Part shown: piece after piece, positions 24,916-33,454 of the stretch
How positions within the stretch are numbered: position 1 is the stretch's first letter
Layout: the number at the start of each line of letters is the position of its first letter
Notes under the pieces: model-generated
What the model was told of the DNA's origin: nothing
Database searches by the model: none
Seen by the model: only the letters and a program-made list of their open reading frames with translations
Translations under genes and position numbers: made by a program
NCBI RefSeq assembly: GCF_042665295.1
Contig: NZ_JBHTCO010000002.1
Span: 62,001-126,000, forward strand
DNA from: Scopulibacillus_A cellulosilyticus
GTDB taxonomy: Bacteria; Bacillota; Bacilli; Bacillales; Sporolactobacillaceae
Direction: 5' to 3'
DNA length: 64,000 bases

Positions 24916-27847
24916 TATCCGCCAGTTTGGAAGATTTAGTGATAAAAAGATCCAATTGCCGGGAGCCCCTTTTCTTATTGTATATGGCCCAAATGAAACG
25001 GGAAAATCAACACTGACAGCTTTTATAAAATATATGATGTTTGGCTTTCCTGCGAAAGCAAAAATGGATGCTTTTATAAAAAATGAAGATGTCAATCATG
25101 TCGGCGGTTCATTGTCTTTCGAAAGCGATCAATTCGGTGAATTGAAACTTGAGCGGTTTTTAAATCGAAGCGGGGCGCCTCAAGTTTATGGTAACAATGG
25201 GCGGGATAAGCTGAACAGACTGTTTCATGGTTTGGATCTTTCGACTTATGAATCCATTTTTTGCTTTGATTTGGATGGTTTAAAAGGGCTAGAGAAGGTT
25301 GGAGCAAAAGAAATGAACCAGCTTTTATTCAGTGCGGGGATGACAGGAAACGCCCGGATTTTACGGCTTGAACAAATGCTGGATAAGAAGCTGTCAGAGC
25401 TCTTTAAGCCGTCCGGAAGAAAACCGGTGATTAATCAAACCTTAACTAAGCTGGATCAATTAAGAGATCGGTTAAAACAATGGGATAAGAAATTAGACTA
25501 TTACTATGATATACAAGAAAACATTCAGCATAACGAAACGGAAATAAAGAAAACACTCGAAAAGAAACAAGAATTAGAAAATATGTTTCATCAGTTTACA
25601 CTGTTCTCATCTATTAAGCCGTTAATCAGGAGTTACAGGAGTTTGCGGGAGGAAGAGAAACTTTTATTAGGCATCCGCTTCCCGGAAGAAGGTCTTGAAC
25701 GCTTTAATAAATGGCAGGCACAGATCATAGCCTTGGAGGGTGAAAAGGCGGAAATTGCAAAAAGGATTGAACAAACAAGCCAAGTTATAAGTCAATTATC
25801 TATAGACCGGCTATGGTTAGATAATGAAAGGAAATTGCTTAATGTTATCAATAAAGCGTCATTCTATGAAAGTCTTTATCAAAATATTGATATGACCAAA
25901 GAAAAGATGCTTTATGAGGAAAAATTATTGGACAACCTAATGAATAAGCTTGGCAACAATTGGACAAGAGAAGCGGTTTGTACAGCGGATATAAGTATTG
26001 AGGCAAAAGATCATCTTAAACAACTGCTTCATGAAAGAAATAGAGCATTGGATGATAAAGATCGTTTGGAACAGGCAATGAACGAAAGCATGGTGAAATC
26101 AAAACATATCCAGGAGCAAATAGCAAAGTCCCAACAGCATTTACTTGATGAGACGCAGCGTCAACAAATTGAAGAACAGCTTCATGCTGGACAAAATAAA
26201 GAAATGCTTGAAAAGGAAAAACGATGGCTTGAAGAAAAAGCAAGTTCTATTCGCCAAGGGCGCGAGCAAAAGGAGCGCATCAAAAAGCTGTCCGTCATCA
26301 TTCCTGTATCATGTATTTTCTTGTCTGTTCTATTAGCCTTTTTACAAATTCATAATCATGATAAATCAGGCGGGTTGATATTTGCTGTTTTTGGGGTAAT
26401 GTTAAGTATCGGGATAGGTTTAGTAATTAACAAAACGGGTGATAAACTGTATGAGGCTGGCCAAGAGGAAGAAATAAACCGGCAGCTGGAGGCGATTAAC
26501 CAAAGATTATCAGCCAAGCCGGAAGGAGAGCTGTATGAGCCCCAAGCGATTCTAGATAAGGATGAGGAAACCCGGACAAGCATTACTTTATTAACTGAGC
26601 GTTTAAAAGACGAAAAGAAATTTTACGAAAACTTGATACATCAACTTGATCATGTCACACTCGTTTTGGAAACAAGCAGAGAACAGCTCCGGGAGTGGGC
26701 GGAGCGCCATGGCTTTATGGAATCTTCCGCCAGTGTCATTGAAGAGGTTTATCAATATGTTGAAGACGCTAAGACACATTTGCTTCAACAGGAACAGTAT
26801 CAAAAACAGCTAAATGATCGCAGGGAGCAAATAGCCATTTATGAAAAGGAAAAACAACAATTGGCTGATGAGCTTCGTGCGGAAAATGATGATGTTTGGT
26901 TTTTAGAACAAAGATTAGCACAGGAGAAAGAAAAACATCAAAAATATGTTCAGCTGAACCTTCAATTGCAAGGATTAACTGAACAAGAAGAGGCTTTAAA
27001 TGAAAAAGTAGCCCGTTACCGTGCAGAATGTGAACGTCTTATGCAAATGGCAGATGTCAATAATGAGGAATCATTCCGGGAAAAAGCCAAACAGCATGAA
27101 AAGAAAAAGCAAATTGAAAGGCAAATGGTTGACCTGAAAAGACAAATGGAACAAATGGTGCCAAACAGAACCTTTTTAAAGCAATGTGATCTTTGGCTGA
27201 AAGAAGGACGCTTTGAAGGCGTTACGGAAGAAGGGATGAAGCAGGAAATCGCGAAACTCGAGCGGCATTTAGAGTCATCCCGCAAGCAACAGTTGAAATG
27301 GCAATCAGAACGTTCACAATTAGAAGAAAACCAATCCTATGCTAATTTGAATCATCAATTGGAAGCCGGAAGATCCTTTTTGAATGAAAAAGCGAGACAA
27401 TGGGCTGTTTATCAGACGGCTAAAGCGTTATTATATAAAGCAAAAGAAGAATATCGTGAACATAAATTGCCGGCAGTCTTAACAAAAGCGGCCAAGTACT
27501 TTTCGCAAATGACGGATTTTAAATACAAAGATATTTATATGTCGGATGACAAAGGGCTTGCGGTTGAAAGTGAAGGCGGTCAATCCTTTTACGTCAAAGA
27601 ATTAAGCCGGGGAACGGCTGAACAGTTATATGTTTCAATCAGGCTTGCGCTTGCATCCGTCTTTGAATCAGCTGAAGGCATTCCAATTATCATTGATGAT
27701 AGTTTTGTTAACTTTGATAATCATAGAAGCCGGCAAGTAATGAATGTTTTATCCGAAGTTTCTAAGCGTCATCAGATTATATTAATGACGTGTCATAAGG
27801 AATATATGAACTATTCAGATGCGGTATGGTTTTCGCTCGCACCTTAA
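24893..27847 (+). CDS. yhaN: YhaN, SbcC-like AAA ATPase with central membrane segments
   Basis: A 984-residue SMC/SbcC-like ATPase and partner of YhaO. Walker A is GPNETGKST (near residue 36). Long coiled coils follow on both sides of the centre. The signature KELSRGTAEQLY and Walker B IPIIIDDSFVNFD lie near the C-terminus. Instead of a CxxC zinc hook, the centre (about residues 465-515) has two hydrophobic stretches, LSVIIPVSCIFLSVLLAFL and LIFAVFGVMLSIGIGLVI, which look like membrane helices. The start ATG at 24893 has an AAGGATGG site; the longer frame from 24860 lies inside yhaO. Membrane-tethered DNA end processing is inferred. Downstream is repeat R2 copy A. Confidence 0.9.
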   Translation: MFRINQINIRQFGRFSDKKIQLPGAPFLIVYGPNETGKSTLTAFIKYMMFGFPAKAKMDAFIKNEDVNHVGGSLSFESDQFGELKLERFLNRSGAPQVYGNNGRDKLNRLFHGLDLSTYESIFCFDLDGLKGLEKVGAKEMNQLLFSAGMTGNARILRLEQMLDKKLSELFKPSGRKPVINQTLTKLDQLRDRLKQWDKKLDYYYDIQENIQHNETEIKKTLEKKQELENMFHQFTLFSSIKPLIRSYRSLREEEKLLLGIRFPEEGLERFNKWQAQIIALEGEKAEIAKRIEQTSQVISQLSIDRLWLDNERKLLNVINKASFYESLYQNIDMTKEKMLYEEKLLDNLMNKLGNNWTREAVCTADISIEAKDHLKQLLHERNRALDDKDRLEQAMNESMVKSKHIQEQIAKSQQHLLDETQRQQIEEQLHAGQNKEMLEKEKRWLEEKASSIRQGREQKERIKKLSVIIPVSCIFLSVLLAFLQIHNHDKSGGLIFAVFGVMLSIGIGLVINKTGDKLYEAGQEEEINRQLEAINQRLSAKPEGELYEPQAILDKDEETRTSITLLTERLKDEKKFYENLIHQLDHVTLVLETSREQLREWAERHGFMESSASVIEEVYQYVEDAKTHLLQQEQYQKQLNDRREQIAIYEKEKQQLADELRAENDDVWFLEQRLAQEKEKHQKYVQLNLQLQGLTEQEEALNEKVARYRAECERLMQMADVNNEESFREKAKQHEKKKQIERQMVDLKRQMEQMVPNRTFLKQCDLWLKEGRFEGVTEEGMKQEIAKLERHLESSRKQQLKWQSERSQLEENQSYANLNHQLEAGRSFLNEKARQWAVYQTAKALLYKAKEEYREHKLPAVLTKAAKYFSQMTDFKYKDIYMSDDKGLAVESEGGQSFYVKELSRGTAEQLYVSIRLALASVFESAEGIPIIIDDSFVNFDNHRSRQVMNVLSEVSKRHQIILMTCHKEYMNYSDAVWFSLAP

Positions 27848-27849
27848 GA

Positions 27850-27969
27850 AGTATAAATTGGCAGTAATGTTGCTAATTCGACGTAGTGGCCAATTTTAGG
27901 TCTTAAGTATAAGCGCAACTAAGCCTCTGTCTACGCCTTAGGGCTTGCCAGTCGGCAAGTTTTCTTTAA
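27850..27969 (+). repeat. dispersed repeat R2, copy A
   Basis: About 120 bp shared with 40083-40206 (opposite strand) and 52460-52582. It carries an outer hairpin around GGCA...TGCC, which is degraded in this copy. A conserved block AGTATAAG and CCTCTGTCT(A/T)CGCCT follows, with a terminal hairpin CTTGCCAGTCGGCAAG and TTTTCTTT. It lies between yhaN and cssR and probably terminates yhaN. Confidence 0.8.
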
Positions 27970-28016
27970 AGATGTTGAACACCCTAATATAAGTTCTATA
28001 TGAGGATGTGGTGTAA

Positions 28017-28694
28017 ATGAATGATATGGATTTTCATATTAATCTTGTCGAAGATGAGGAGAAGTTGGCCTCAGTGTTAAGAGCCTATCTGGAAAAAGAA
28101 GGCTGGCAGGTATCGGTTTTCCATTCTGCGGAAGAAGCGGTCAATCATCTTCACAATGGGGTACATTTATGGATTTTAGATATTATGCTGCCGGGAATGT
28201 CAGGATACGACCTTATTGAAAAAATTAAAGCTAATAACTCTGAGCAGCCGGTTATTTTTATATCAGCACGAGATCAGGATCTTGATAAAATCATCGGGCT
28301 TGAAAAAGGCAGTGATGATTACTTAACAAAGCCTTTTTTGCCCAAGGAACTTGTGATCAGAACAAAAAAGATACTTCACCGGGTCTATGGAACCGGTATT
28401 CGGACCCACTATATAACGATCTCTCATTATCAAATTGATATTAATCGCCGCAATGTTTTCAATGAAAATGGCGAGCTCATTGATCTGACATCCAAAGAGT
28501 TTGATGTGTTATATTTTTTAATTGAAAATGTAAATATTGCTAAATCGCGCGATGAAATTCTCAGAGCCGGCTGGGGAGAGAATTATGTAGGATCAGATAG
28601 AGCTGTGGACGATGTCGTTCGCCGGATAAGAAAAAAACTTCCGCGCCTGACCTTGGAAACAGTATACGGTGCGGGATATAGGATTGTTTCATAA
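28017..28694 (+). CDS. cssR: CssR-like OmpR-family response regulator
   Basis: A 225-residue response regulator. The receiver domain (residues 8-120) has the acidic pair VEDEE, the phosphorylation site Asp55 in HLWILDIMLPG, and Lys105 in DYLTKPFLP. The C-terminal winged helix (about 130-224) ends in RRIRKKLPRLTLETVYGAGYR. The receiver closely resembles CssR of B. subtilis, which senses secretion stress and turns on HtrA-type quality-control proteases. The stop overlaps the kinase start by one base. In B. subtilis cssRS lies elsewhere, so its place inside the yha cluster is a rearrangement. Confidence 0.85.
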   Translation: MNDMDFHINLVEDEEKLASVLRAYLEKEGWQVSVFHSAEEAVNHLHNGVHLWILDIMLPGMSGYDLIEKIKANNSEQPVIFISARDQDLDKIIGLEKGSDDYLTKPFLPKELVIRTKKILHRVYGTGIRTHYITISHYQIDINRRNVFNENGELIDLTSKEFDVLYFLIENVNIAKSRDEILRAGWGENYVGSDRAVDDVVRRIRKKLPRLTLETVYGAGYRIVS

Positions 28695-30043
28695 TGATTA
28701 AATGGACGCTTACCCAACGTGTATGGGTCTCTTTTATATTATTAATTCTTATACTTGGTGTCCTTATTGCCATTATTTATCCATTGTCAATTCAGCAAGC
28801 CCTGAAAGATGATTCTTTTGACCTCATAGAACAGGAGCAGGTTAATAATGTTCTTCAGCAAAATCCGTATTCACTCCCCGAAACCGGCAAAGGTTTTCTT
28901 GAAAGCCAGCAGGCGGCTCACTCAGTAAATAATTTATTAATTGTCAATAACTATGGCCGTCTGGAAGGGGATCCGGTACCGGACAGCGTGCTTCATAAAA
29001 TGACCAAGGCCGCAAATAAGCAAAAATCAACACTGGGACGTTATGAATTAAAATACAAAGGCTCAACACTTTTTTATGTTGTCCGTAAGCTAAGCGGCTC
29101 CCAGGATAATGCTTATTTAATTTCTTATATGTGGGATACTTACAGGAATAAAATGGCCAGTGAGTTGTGGAAACGGTTGTTAATCGTGCTGATTTCGGCA
29201 GCTTTGCTCAGTCTGGTTGTTGCGGCCTGGTTCGCGCACCATTTGAAAAAACCTTTAAAAGTGCTGGGGAGCCGGTTTGAAGAAATCGCCAGCCTTAATT
29301 GGAAAAAACCATTTGAGTGGAAAAGCGGCGATGAATTTGAACGGTTATCTTCACAATTTGAAAAGATGAGAAGAAATCTGATTCGCTATGATGAATCACA
29401 AAAGACTTTTCTTCAGCAAGCCTCCCATGAATTGAAAACACCGATTATGGTGATTCAAAGCTATGCTCAATCAGTAAAAGACGGTATCTATCCGCAAGGT
29501 AATCTTGATGATACAATAGATGTTATTATTAATGAAGCCGATCAAATGGAGCATAGGGTTAAAAAACTGCTTTATTATGCACGTGTTGATTCACTGCGTG
29601 ATGAAAGGCCGGCAATTGACACAGTATCATTTGGGGAGCTGGCTGAACAAGTAAAGAAAAGATTATTGACTCAAAAGCCGTCGATAGAAATTGAAATTAA
29701 AGGAAAAGATACGTTATTTCACGTAGATAAAGAACAATGGCTGATCGTTTTAGAGAACTTAATAGAAAACGCCCTTAGGTATGCGAACTCGAAGATCATG
29801 CTGGTTGCGAAGGAGAAAGGGACAGAAACGCAATTAATTGTAAAAAATGATGGTGAGCCGATACCTGAGGAACAAATTGAAGGTTTGTTCCAGCCATTTA
29901 AAAAAGGAAATAAGGGACAATTCGGCCTTGGGCTTGCGATCGTTCAAAGAATTGTAGAAAGGCATGGGGGAAGGATTCATGCCAGAAACGCAGAAGATGG
30001 CGTTGTTTTTTCCATTATAATTCCTACAAATCCTAATAAATAA
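28694..30043 (+). CDS. cssS: CssS-like sensor histidine kinase
   Basis: A 449-residue membrane sensor kinase paired with the preceding regulator. Membrane helices are at about 11-30 and 161-181, with an extracytoplasmic domain of about 130 residues between them that would sense misfolded secreted protein. A HAMP linker (182-235) leads to the phosphoacceptor His245 in QASHELKTPIMV. The ATPase N-box is ENLIENALRYANS, the G-boxes include LFQPFKKGNKGQFGLGLAIV, and the protein ends shortly after. All catalytic motifs are intact. No terminator separates it from yhaM 40 bases downstream. Confidence 0.86.
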   Translation: MIKWTLTQRVWVSFILLILILGVLIAIIYPLSIQQALKDDSFDLIEQEQVNNVLQQNPYSLPETGKGFLESQQAAHSVNNLLIVNNYGRLEGDPVPDSVLHKMTKAANKQKSTLGRYELKYKGSTLFYVVRKLSGSQDNAYLISYMWDTYRNKMASELWKRLLIVLISAALLSLVVAAWFAHHLKKPLKVLGSRFEEIASLNWKKPFEWKSGDEFERLSSQFEKMRRNLIRYDESQKTFLQQASHELKTPIMVIQSYAQSVKDGIYPQGNLDDTIDVIINEADQMEHRVKKLLYYARVDSLRDERPAIDTVSFGELAEQVKKRLLTQKPSIEIEIKGKDTLFHVDKEQWLIVLENLIENALRYANSKIMLVAKEKGTETQLIVKNDGEPIPEEQIEGLFQPFKKGNKGQFGLGLAIVQRIVERHGGRIHARNAEDGVVFSIIIPTNPNK

Positions 30044-30084
30044 GCATGATTCTGAAACGGAGATAAAAGTAAGGGGGAACCGGC

Positions 30085-31047
30085 ATGAAGAAAGGTATTG
30101 TTCATTTTAATGAAGGGGAGCATATTAATCTATATTTACTCATTAAATCGGCCCAAAGATCAGTTGCGAGCAACGGCAAACCGTTTTTAACACTGATATT
30201 GCAAGATAAATCCGGTGAAATTGATGCTAAGCTGTGGGACTGCACACCTCAGGACGAAGAAGATTATACCCCTGACACGGTCGTACAAGTGGACGGAGAT
30301 ATTACAACGTTCCGCGGGAAAAATCAGCTGAGAATCAGAGGGATTCGCCTGACAACTGGTCAAGACCATGTTAAAAAGTCAGATCTTGTTGCATCAGCGC
30401 CGATGTCAATCAACGAAATGGTTGATACCATGAATCAATTTATATTTGAAATAAGAAACCCTAACATTCAGCGTCTGACCAGAACATTATTAAAAAGGCA
30501 TCAGGAAGCATTTTTTGAATTCCCGGCAGCGGTAAAAAATCATCATGAATATGTTTCCGGTCTCGCATATCATGTCGTCTCCATGCTTAATCTTGCCAAA
30601 TCAGTAGCTGCCCTTTACCCTGCACTGGACACTGATTTGTTATATTCAGGTATTATTCTCCATGACATGGGGAAGGTCATTGAACTTTCAGGTGCAACTG
30701 CAGCAAGTTATACATTGGAAGGAAAGCTGCTCGGTCATATTTCCATTATGGTCAATGAGATCGGCAAAGCTGCAAAAGAGATGGGGATTGAAGGCGAAGA
30801 AATTACCATCCTGCAGCACATTGTACTAAGCCATCATTCGAAGCCGGAATGGGGAAGCCCTAAGCCGCCGCTGATTAAAGAAGCGGAAATTCTTCATATG
30901 CTTGATAACTTAGATGCAAAAATGAACATGCTCAGCCGGGCAATGGAAAAGACCAAGCCGGGAGAGTTTACTGAGAGATTATTTGCTATGGACAACCGTT
31001 CTTTTTACAATCCGTTATTTGAACAAAAAGTGACAGTGGACAGCTAA
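30085..31047 (+). CDS. yhaM: 3'-5' exoribonuclease YhaM
   Basis: A 320-residue nuclease with an N-terminal OB-fold (about residues 10-95; LTLILQDKSGEIDAKLWDC) and a C-terminal HD domain. Metal-binding motifs are HHEYVSGLAYHVVSML, ILHDMGKV (HD near residue 192) and LSHHSKPEWGSPKPP. It degrades single-stranded RNA, and DNA in vitro, from the 3' end in B. subtilis. A GGGGGAACC site precedes the ATG. Probably co-transcribed with cssRS; in B. subtilis it follows yhaN directly. A strong terminator follows. Confidence 0.95.
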   Translation: MKKGIVHFNEGEHINLYLLIKSAQRSVASNGKPFLTLILQDKSGEIDAKLWDCTPQDEEDYTPDTVVQVDGDITTFRGKNQLRIRGIRLTTGQDHVKKSDLVASAPMSINEMVDTMNQFIFEIRNPNIQRLTRTLLKRHQEAFFEFPAAVKNHHEYVSGLAYHVVSMLNLAKSVAALYPALDTDLLYSGIILHDMGKVIELSGATAASYTLEGKLLGHISIMVNEIGKAAKEMGIEGEEITILQHIVLSHHSKPEWGSPKPPLIKEAEILHMLDNLDAKMNMLSRAMEKTKPGEFTERLFAMDNRSFYNPLFEQKVTVDS

Positions 31048-31073
31048 TCTAGTAATTATTGATAACATGACAG

Positions 31074-31099
31074 GACGGGGAGATTAATATCTCCCCGTC
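31074..31099 (+). terminator. terminator of yhaM
   Basis: GACGGGGAGAT/ATCTCCCCGTC stem with a tiny loop; only a short T-rich tail. Confidence 0.75.
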
Positions 31100-31168
31100 A
31101 TTCATAATCTATCGTCCGCCATCATACATTTTATCTTAAAAGAGCTTGTATAATGGAGGGATAATGAT

Positions 31169-31459
31169 ATGAAAAATGCAAAGCGTGCCATTGTCATTAT
31201 TTGTACGATTGTCTTTTTGTATATTTTACAGCAATTTGGTATTTTGATGCCGATCATAGACCGTATTGATGCTTTCCCATGGTGGGTTTATCTGGTCTTT
31301 GCGGGCATCCTCTTCAGCGGATTTCAATTCGTGATTTTATCGAAAAAGGATAAAGAAGAGGATGAGAAATGGATAGAAGAGCAAGGACAAGTTTTTATCA
31401 AACGTATGAATGATGAAAGGGAAAGAAGAAATGATGAAAAGAAAACAGGTACGGATTAA
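31169..31459 (+). CDS. yhaL: sporulation protein YhaL-like
   Basis: A 96-residue protein with two hydrophobic segments: an N-terminal one (about 6-26) and PWWVYLVFAGILFSGFQFVIL (about 39-60). A charged tail with EEQGQVFIKRMNDERERR follows. The second helix and tail match YhaL, a sigma-E/F-related sporulation protein of B. subtilis that usually has only this part. The extra N-terminal helix makes it longer than the usual 70 residues. GGAGGG site upstream; it shares a bidirectional terminator with prsA. Confidence 0.82.
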   Translation: MKNAKRAIVIICTIVFLYILQQFGILMPIIDRIDAFPWWVYLVFAGILFSGFQFVILSKKDKEEDEKWIEEQGQVFIKRMNDERERRNDEKKTGTD

Positions 31460-31476
31460 TCCGTACCTGTTTTTTA
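31443..31476. terminator. bidirectional terminator between yhaL and prsA
   Basis: AACAGGTACGGAT/ATCCGTACCTGTT with T-runs in both directions; serves two convergent genes. Confidence 0.88.
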
Positions 31477-32352
31477 GCCTTGTGGTGTGCCTCCTGGCAT
31501 AGGTGCTTGCTGAGGTTGATTAAAGAGATCTTTGAATTGCTTATCTTGAATCTTCACATCGCCTTTTTTAACAAGGTTTTGAAGGACTTCTTGAGCAGGT
31601 TTTGCTTTTTGTTGAAGCACTGCTTGTTTGACCTCAGATTTTAAAGCATTAAAGCTGTCTTTTTTACCAGTCAATTTAATAATGTGATAACCATATTGTG
31701 TTTTTACAGGATCACTGATTTGTCCAACTTTAAGATTGAAGGCAGCTTTTTCGAAAGAAGGATCCATTTCTCCTTTTTTGAACCAGCCAAGGTCTCCGCC
31801 GTTATTTTTAGTCGCTGTATCAGTAGAATACTTTTTAGCTAACTTGGAGAAGTCTTCGCCTTTCTTTAACTTCTGCTCGATTTGATCAGCCGTTTTCTTA
31901 TCTTTAACGAGAATATGACTTGCTTTAACTTCGGTCAGCTTGTCTTTATTTTTATTGTAATAATCCTTCATTTCTTTATCAGTGACTTTAACGCCATCTG
32001 TTTGCGCTTTGAAGAGAAGAAGCTGCTGCTTGACATTGTCTCTGAATTGACTTTCAGTTAAATTGCTTTGTTGCAGTGCTTGTTTAAAAGCATCGTCGCT
32101 CGGAAATTTCTTCTTAACTTCATTTACTTTTTGATCAATTTCCTTATTAGACACTTTATACTTCGAGTTAAGCAGTTTTTCGTAAACCATTTCTTGCAAG
32201 ACCTGGTTGCCGGCTTGGTTTTTCAGTTCTTTATAGAAATCATCGTTCGTAATATCGCCGCCTTTAGTTTTTACGACGGCACTGCTGCCGCATGCTGAAA
32301 GGATGCCGACTAACCCGAGCAAGACAGCGCATAGTAGTATTAATTTCTTCAT
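31474..32352 (-). CDS. prsA: PrsA foldase lipoprotein (parvulin type)
   Basis: A 292-residue lipoprotein on the outer face of the membrane that folds secreted enzymes and penicillin-binding proteins. The lipoprotein signal ends in LSAC (modified Cys21). The parvulin peptidyl-prolyl isomerase domain (about 133-225) shows VKASHILVKDKKTADQIEQKL, GGDLGWFKKGEMDPSFEKAAF and TQYGYHIIKL. N- and C-terminal helices form the chaperone part. The C-terminus is Pro/Gln-rich (QQAPMPGGTPQG). Good spacing to an AGGAGTGA site. Its neighbourhood includes the secretion-stress pair cssRS. Confidence 0.96.
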   Translation of the reverse strand: MKKLILLCAVLLGLVGILSACGSSAVVKTKGGDITNDDFYKELKNQAGNQVLQEMVYEKLLNSKYKVSNKEIDQKVNEVKKKFPSDDAFKQALQQSNLTESQFRDNVKQQLLLFKAQTDGVKVTDKEMKDYYNKNKDKLTEVKASHILVKDKKTADQIEQKLKKGEDFSKLAKKYSTDTATKNNGGDLGWFKKGEMDPSFEKAAFNLKVGQISDPVKTQYGYHIIKLTGKKDSFNALKSEVKQAVLQQKAKPAQEVLQNLVKKGDVKIQDKQFKDLFNQPQQAPMPGGTPQG

Positions 32353-32459
32353 ATTGTCACTCCTAATTAATAAAAGTTGTTCATATAGTCAATAGCAATA
32401 TTCTAACTTATATAAAACGTGCTGTCGAGAACATGTGAAAAATCACATCTTTTTATGTA

Positions 32460-32487
32460 TTGCCGGGATGTACCGGCATTTTATTAT
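32460..32487. terminator. hairpin near small membrane gene
   Basis: TGCCGG/CCGGCA with a 6-base loop and T-rich flank on the plus strand. It lies between two minus-strand genes, so it may terminate the one at 32505; the direction is uncertain. Confidence 0.45.
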
Positions 32488-32504
32488 TTGTTATAGATTA
32501 CATT

Positions 32505-32690
32505 TTATACGTTAAAGTAAATTTGAATGTAACCGATAACTAGTAAAACGGTTATATAAAAATTAACTGATGCGAATAACTTTGCTTGGCGTTCTTTTGG
32601 TATATCGTTTTTAAGACAAAGCGCATTTGTTAAATTGTTGAATAAAAATAATATAAAGACTGCTAATATAATAAAGACGTATAATATCAT
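32505..32690 (-). CDS. small membrane protein, two helices (61 aa)
   Basis: A 61-residue protein of two hydrophobic helices (MILYVFIILAVFILFLF and NFYITVLLVIGYIQIYF) joined by a polar loop with CLKNDIPKERQAKLFAS. The ATG at 32690 has a GGAGG site eight bases upstream; the longer frame to 32747 lacks one. Family not recognised. Confidence 0.6.
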   Translation of the reverse strand: MILYVFIILAVFILFLFNNLTNALCLKNDIPKERQAKLFASVNFYITVLLVIGYIQIYFNV

Positions 32691-32792
32691 AGCATATGCC
32701 TCCAAACGGTTAACTACATATATACATATATATGATAAGATTATCAAAAGTTCATAAAAAATGATAGTCTAATAATATCGAGGTGATAAAGA

Positions 32793-33374
32793 ATGAAGAA
32801 TAAATGGAAAGCAGCGTTTTTTTCGCTCCTGGCACTTGTCATTATAATCATTGTCATTGCTGCAGGGTTCTTTTTCAGCTTTCTCGCGATTGGCGGGGAG
32901 ACACAAAACATACATAACGACGCAAAAAAGTACAGCCGGCCAATTTTTACTGTTCAAGCGGATAAAGATCAATTAGATAATTTGGTCAATAACGAAATAC
33001 AAAAGCATCAAACCGGTAATTTAACGTATTACGTGAATATGGATAAAGATGTACAAGTTAATGGTTCGTTGGGTGTCTTAGGAACCTCTATGCCTTTTTC
33101 AATATCCTTTGACCCTGTCGTTAAAAATGGCGACGTCATATTAAAAGAAAAGAAAGTGAAATTAGGAAAGTTCAATTTACCTGATAAGCAAGTACTGAAA
33201 TTCATTAACTTCGGGACAAAATTACCGGACTGGGTTATTGTTCAGCCGGATAAGAGGCAAATTTATATTAACGTGACCAAAATACCATTAAATAAGGATA
33301 TTGACTTTTACCTTAAAGCAAAACAAATCCAACTAAGCAAAAATAAAATTGTTTTTGAATTACATCAAAAATAG
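32793..33374 (+). CDS. YpmS-like membrane-anchored protein (DUF2140)
   Basis: A 193-residue protein with one N-terminal membrane helix (about 8-33) and an extracytoplasmic domain. DUF2140 features include IFTVQADKDQLDNLVNNEI, LTYYVNMDKDVQVNGSLGVLGTSMPFSISFDP, and a LPDWVIVQP-IYIN block. It resembles YpmS of B. subtilis, of unknown function. GAGGTGAT site; a terminator follows. Confidence 0.85.
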   Translation: MKNKWKAAFFSLLALVIIIIVIAAGFFFSFLAIGGETQNIHNDAKKYSRPIFTVQADKDQLDNLVNNEIQKHQTGNLTYYVNMDKDVQVNGSLGVLGTSMPFSISFDPVVKNGDVILKEKKVKLGKFNLPDKQVLKFINFGTKLPDWVIVQPDKRQIYINVTKIPLNKDIDFYLKAKQIQLSKNKIVFELHQK

Positions 33375-33381
33375 GTTTAAA

Positions 33382-33415
33382 AAACCAAGCTGATTTAAAA
33401 CAGCTTGGTTTTTTT
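33382..33415 (+). terminator. terminator of DUF2140 gene
   Basis: AACCAAGCTG/CAGCTTGGTT hairpin with seven T. Confidence 0.88.
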
Positions 33416-33454
33416 GTAATAGAGAAACGGCAACGGAAAAATGATAAGTTATTT

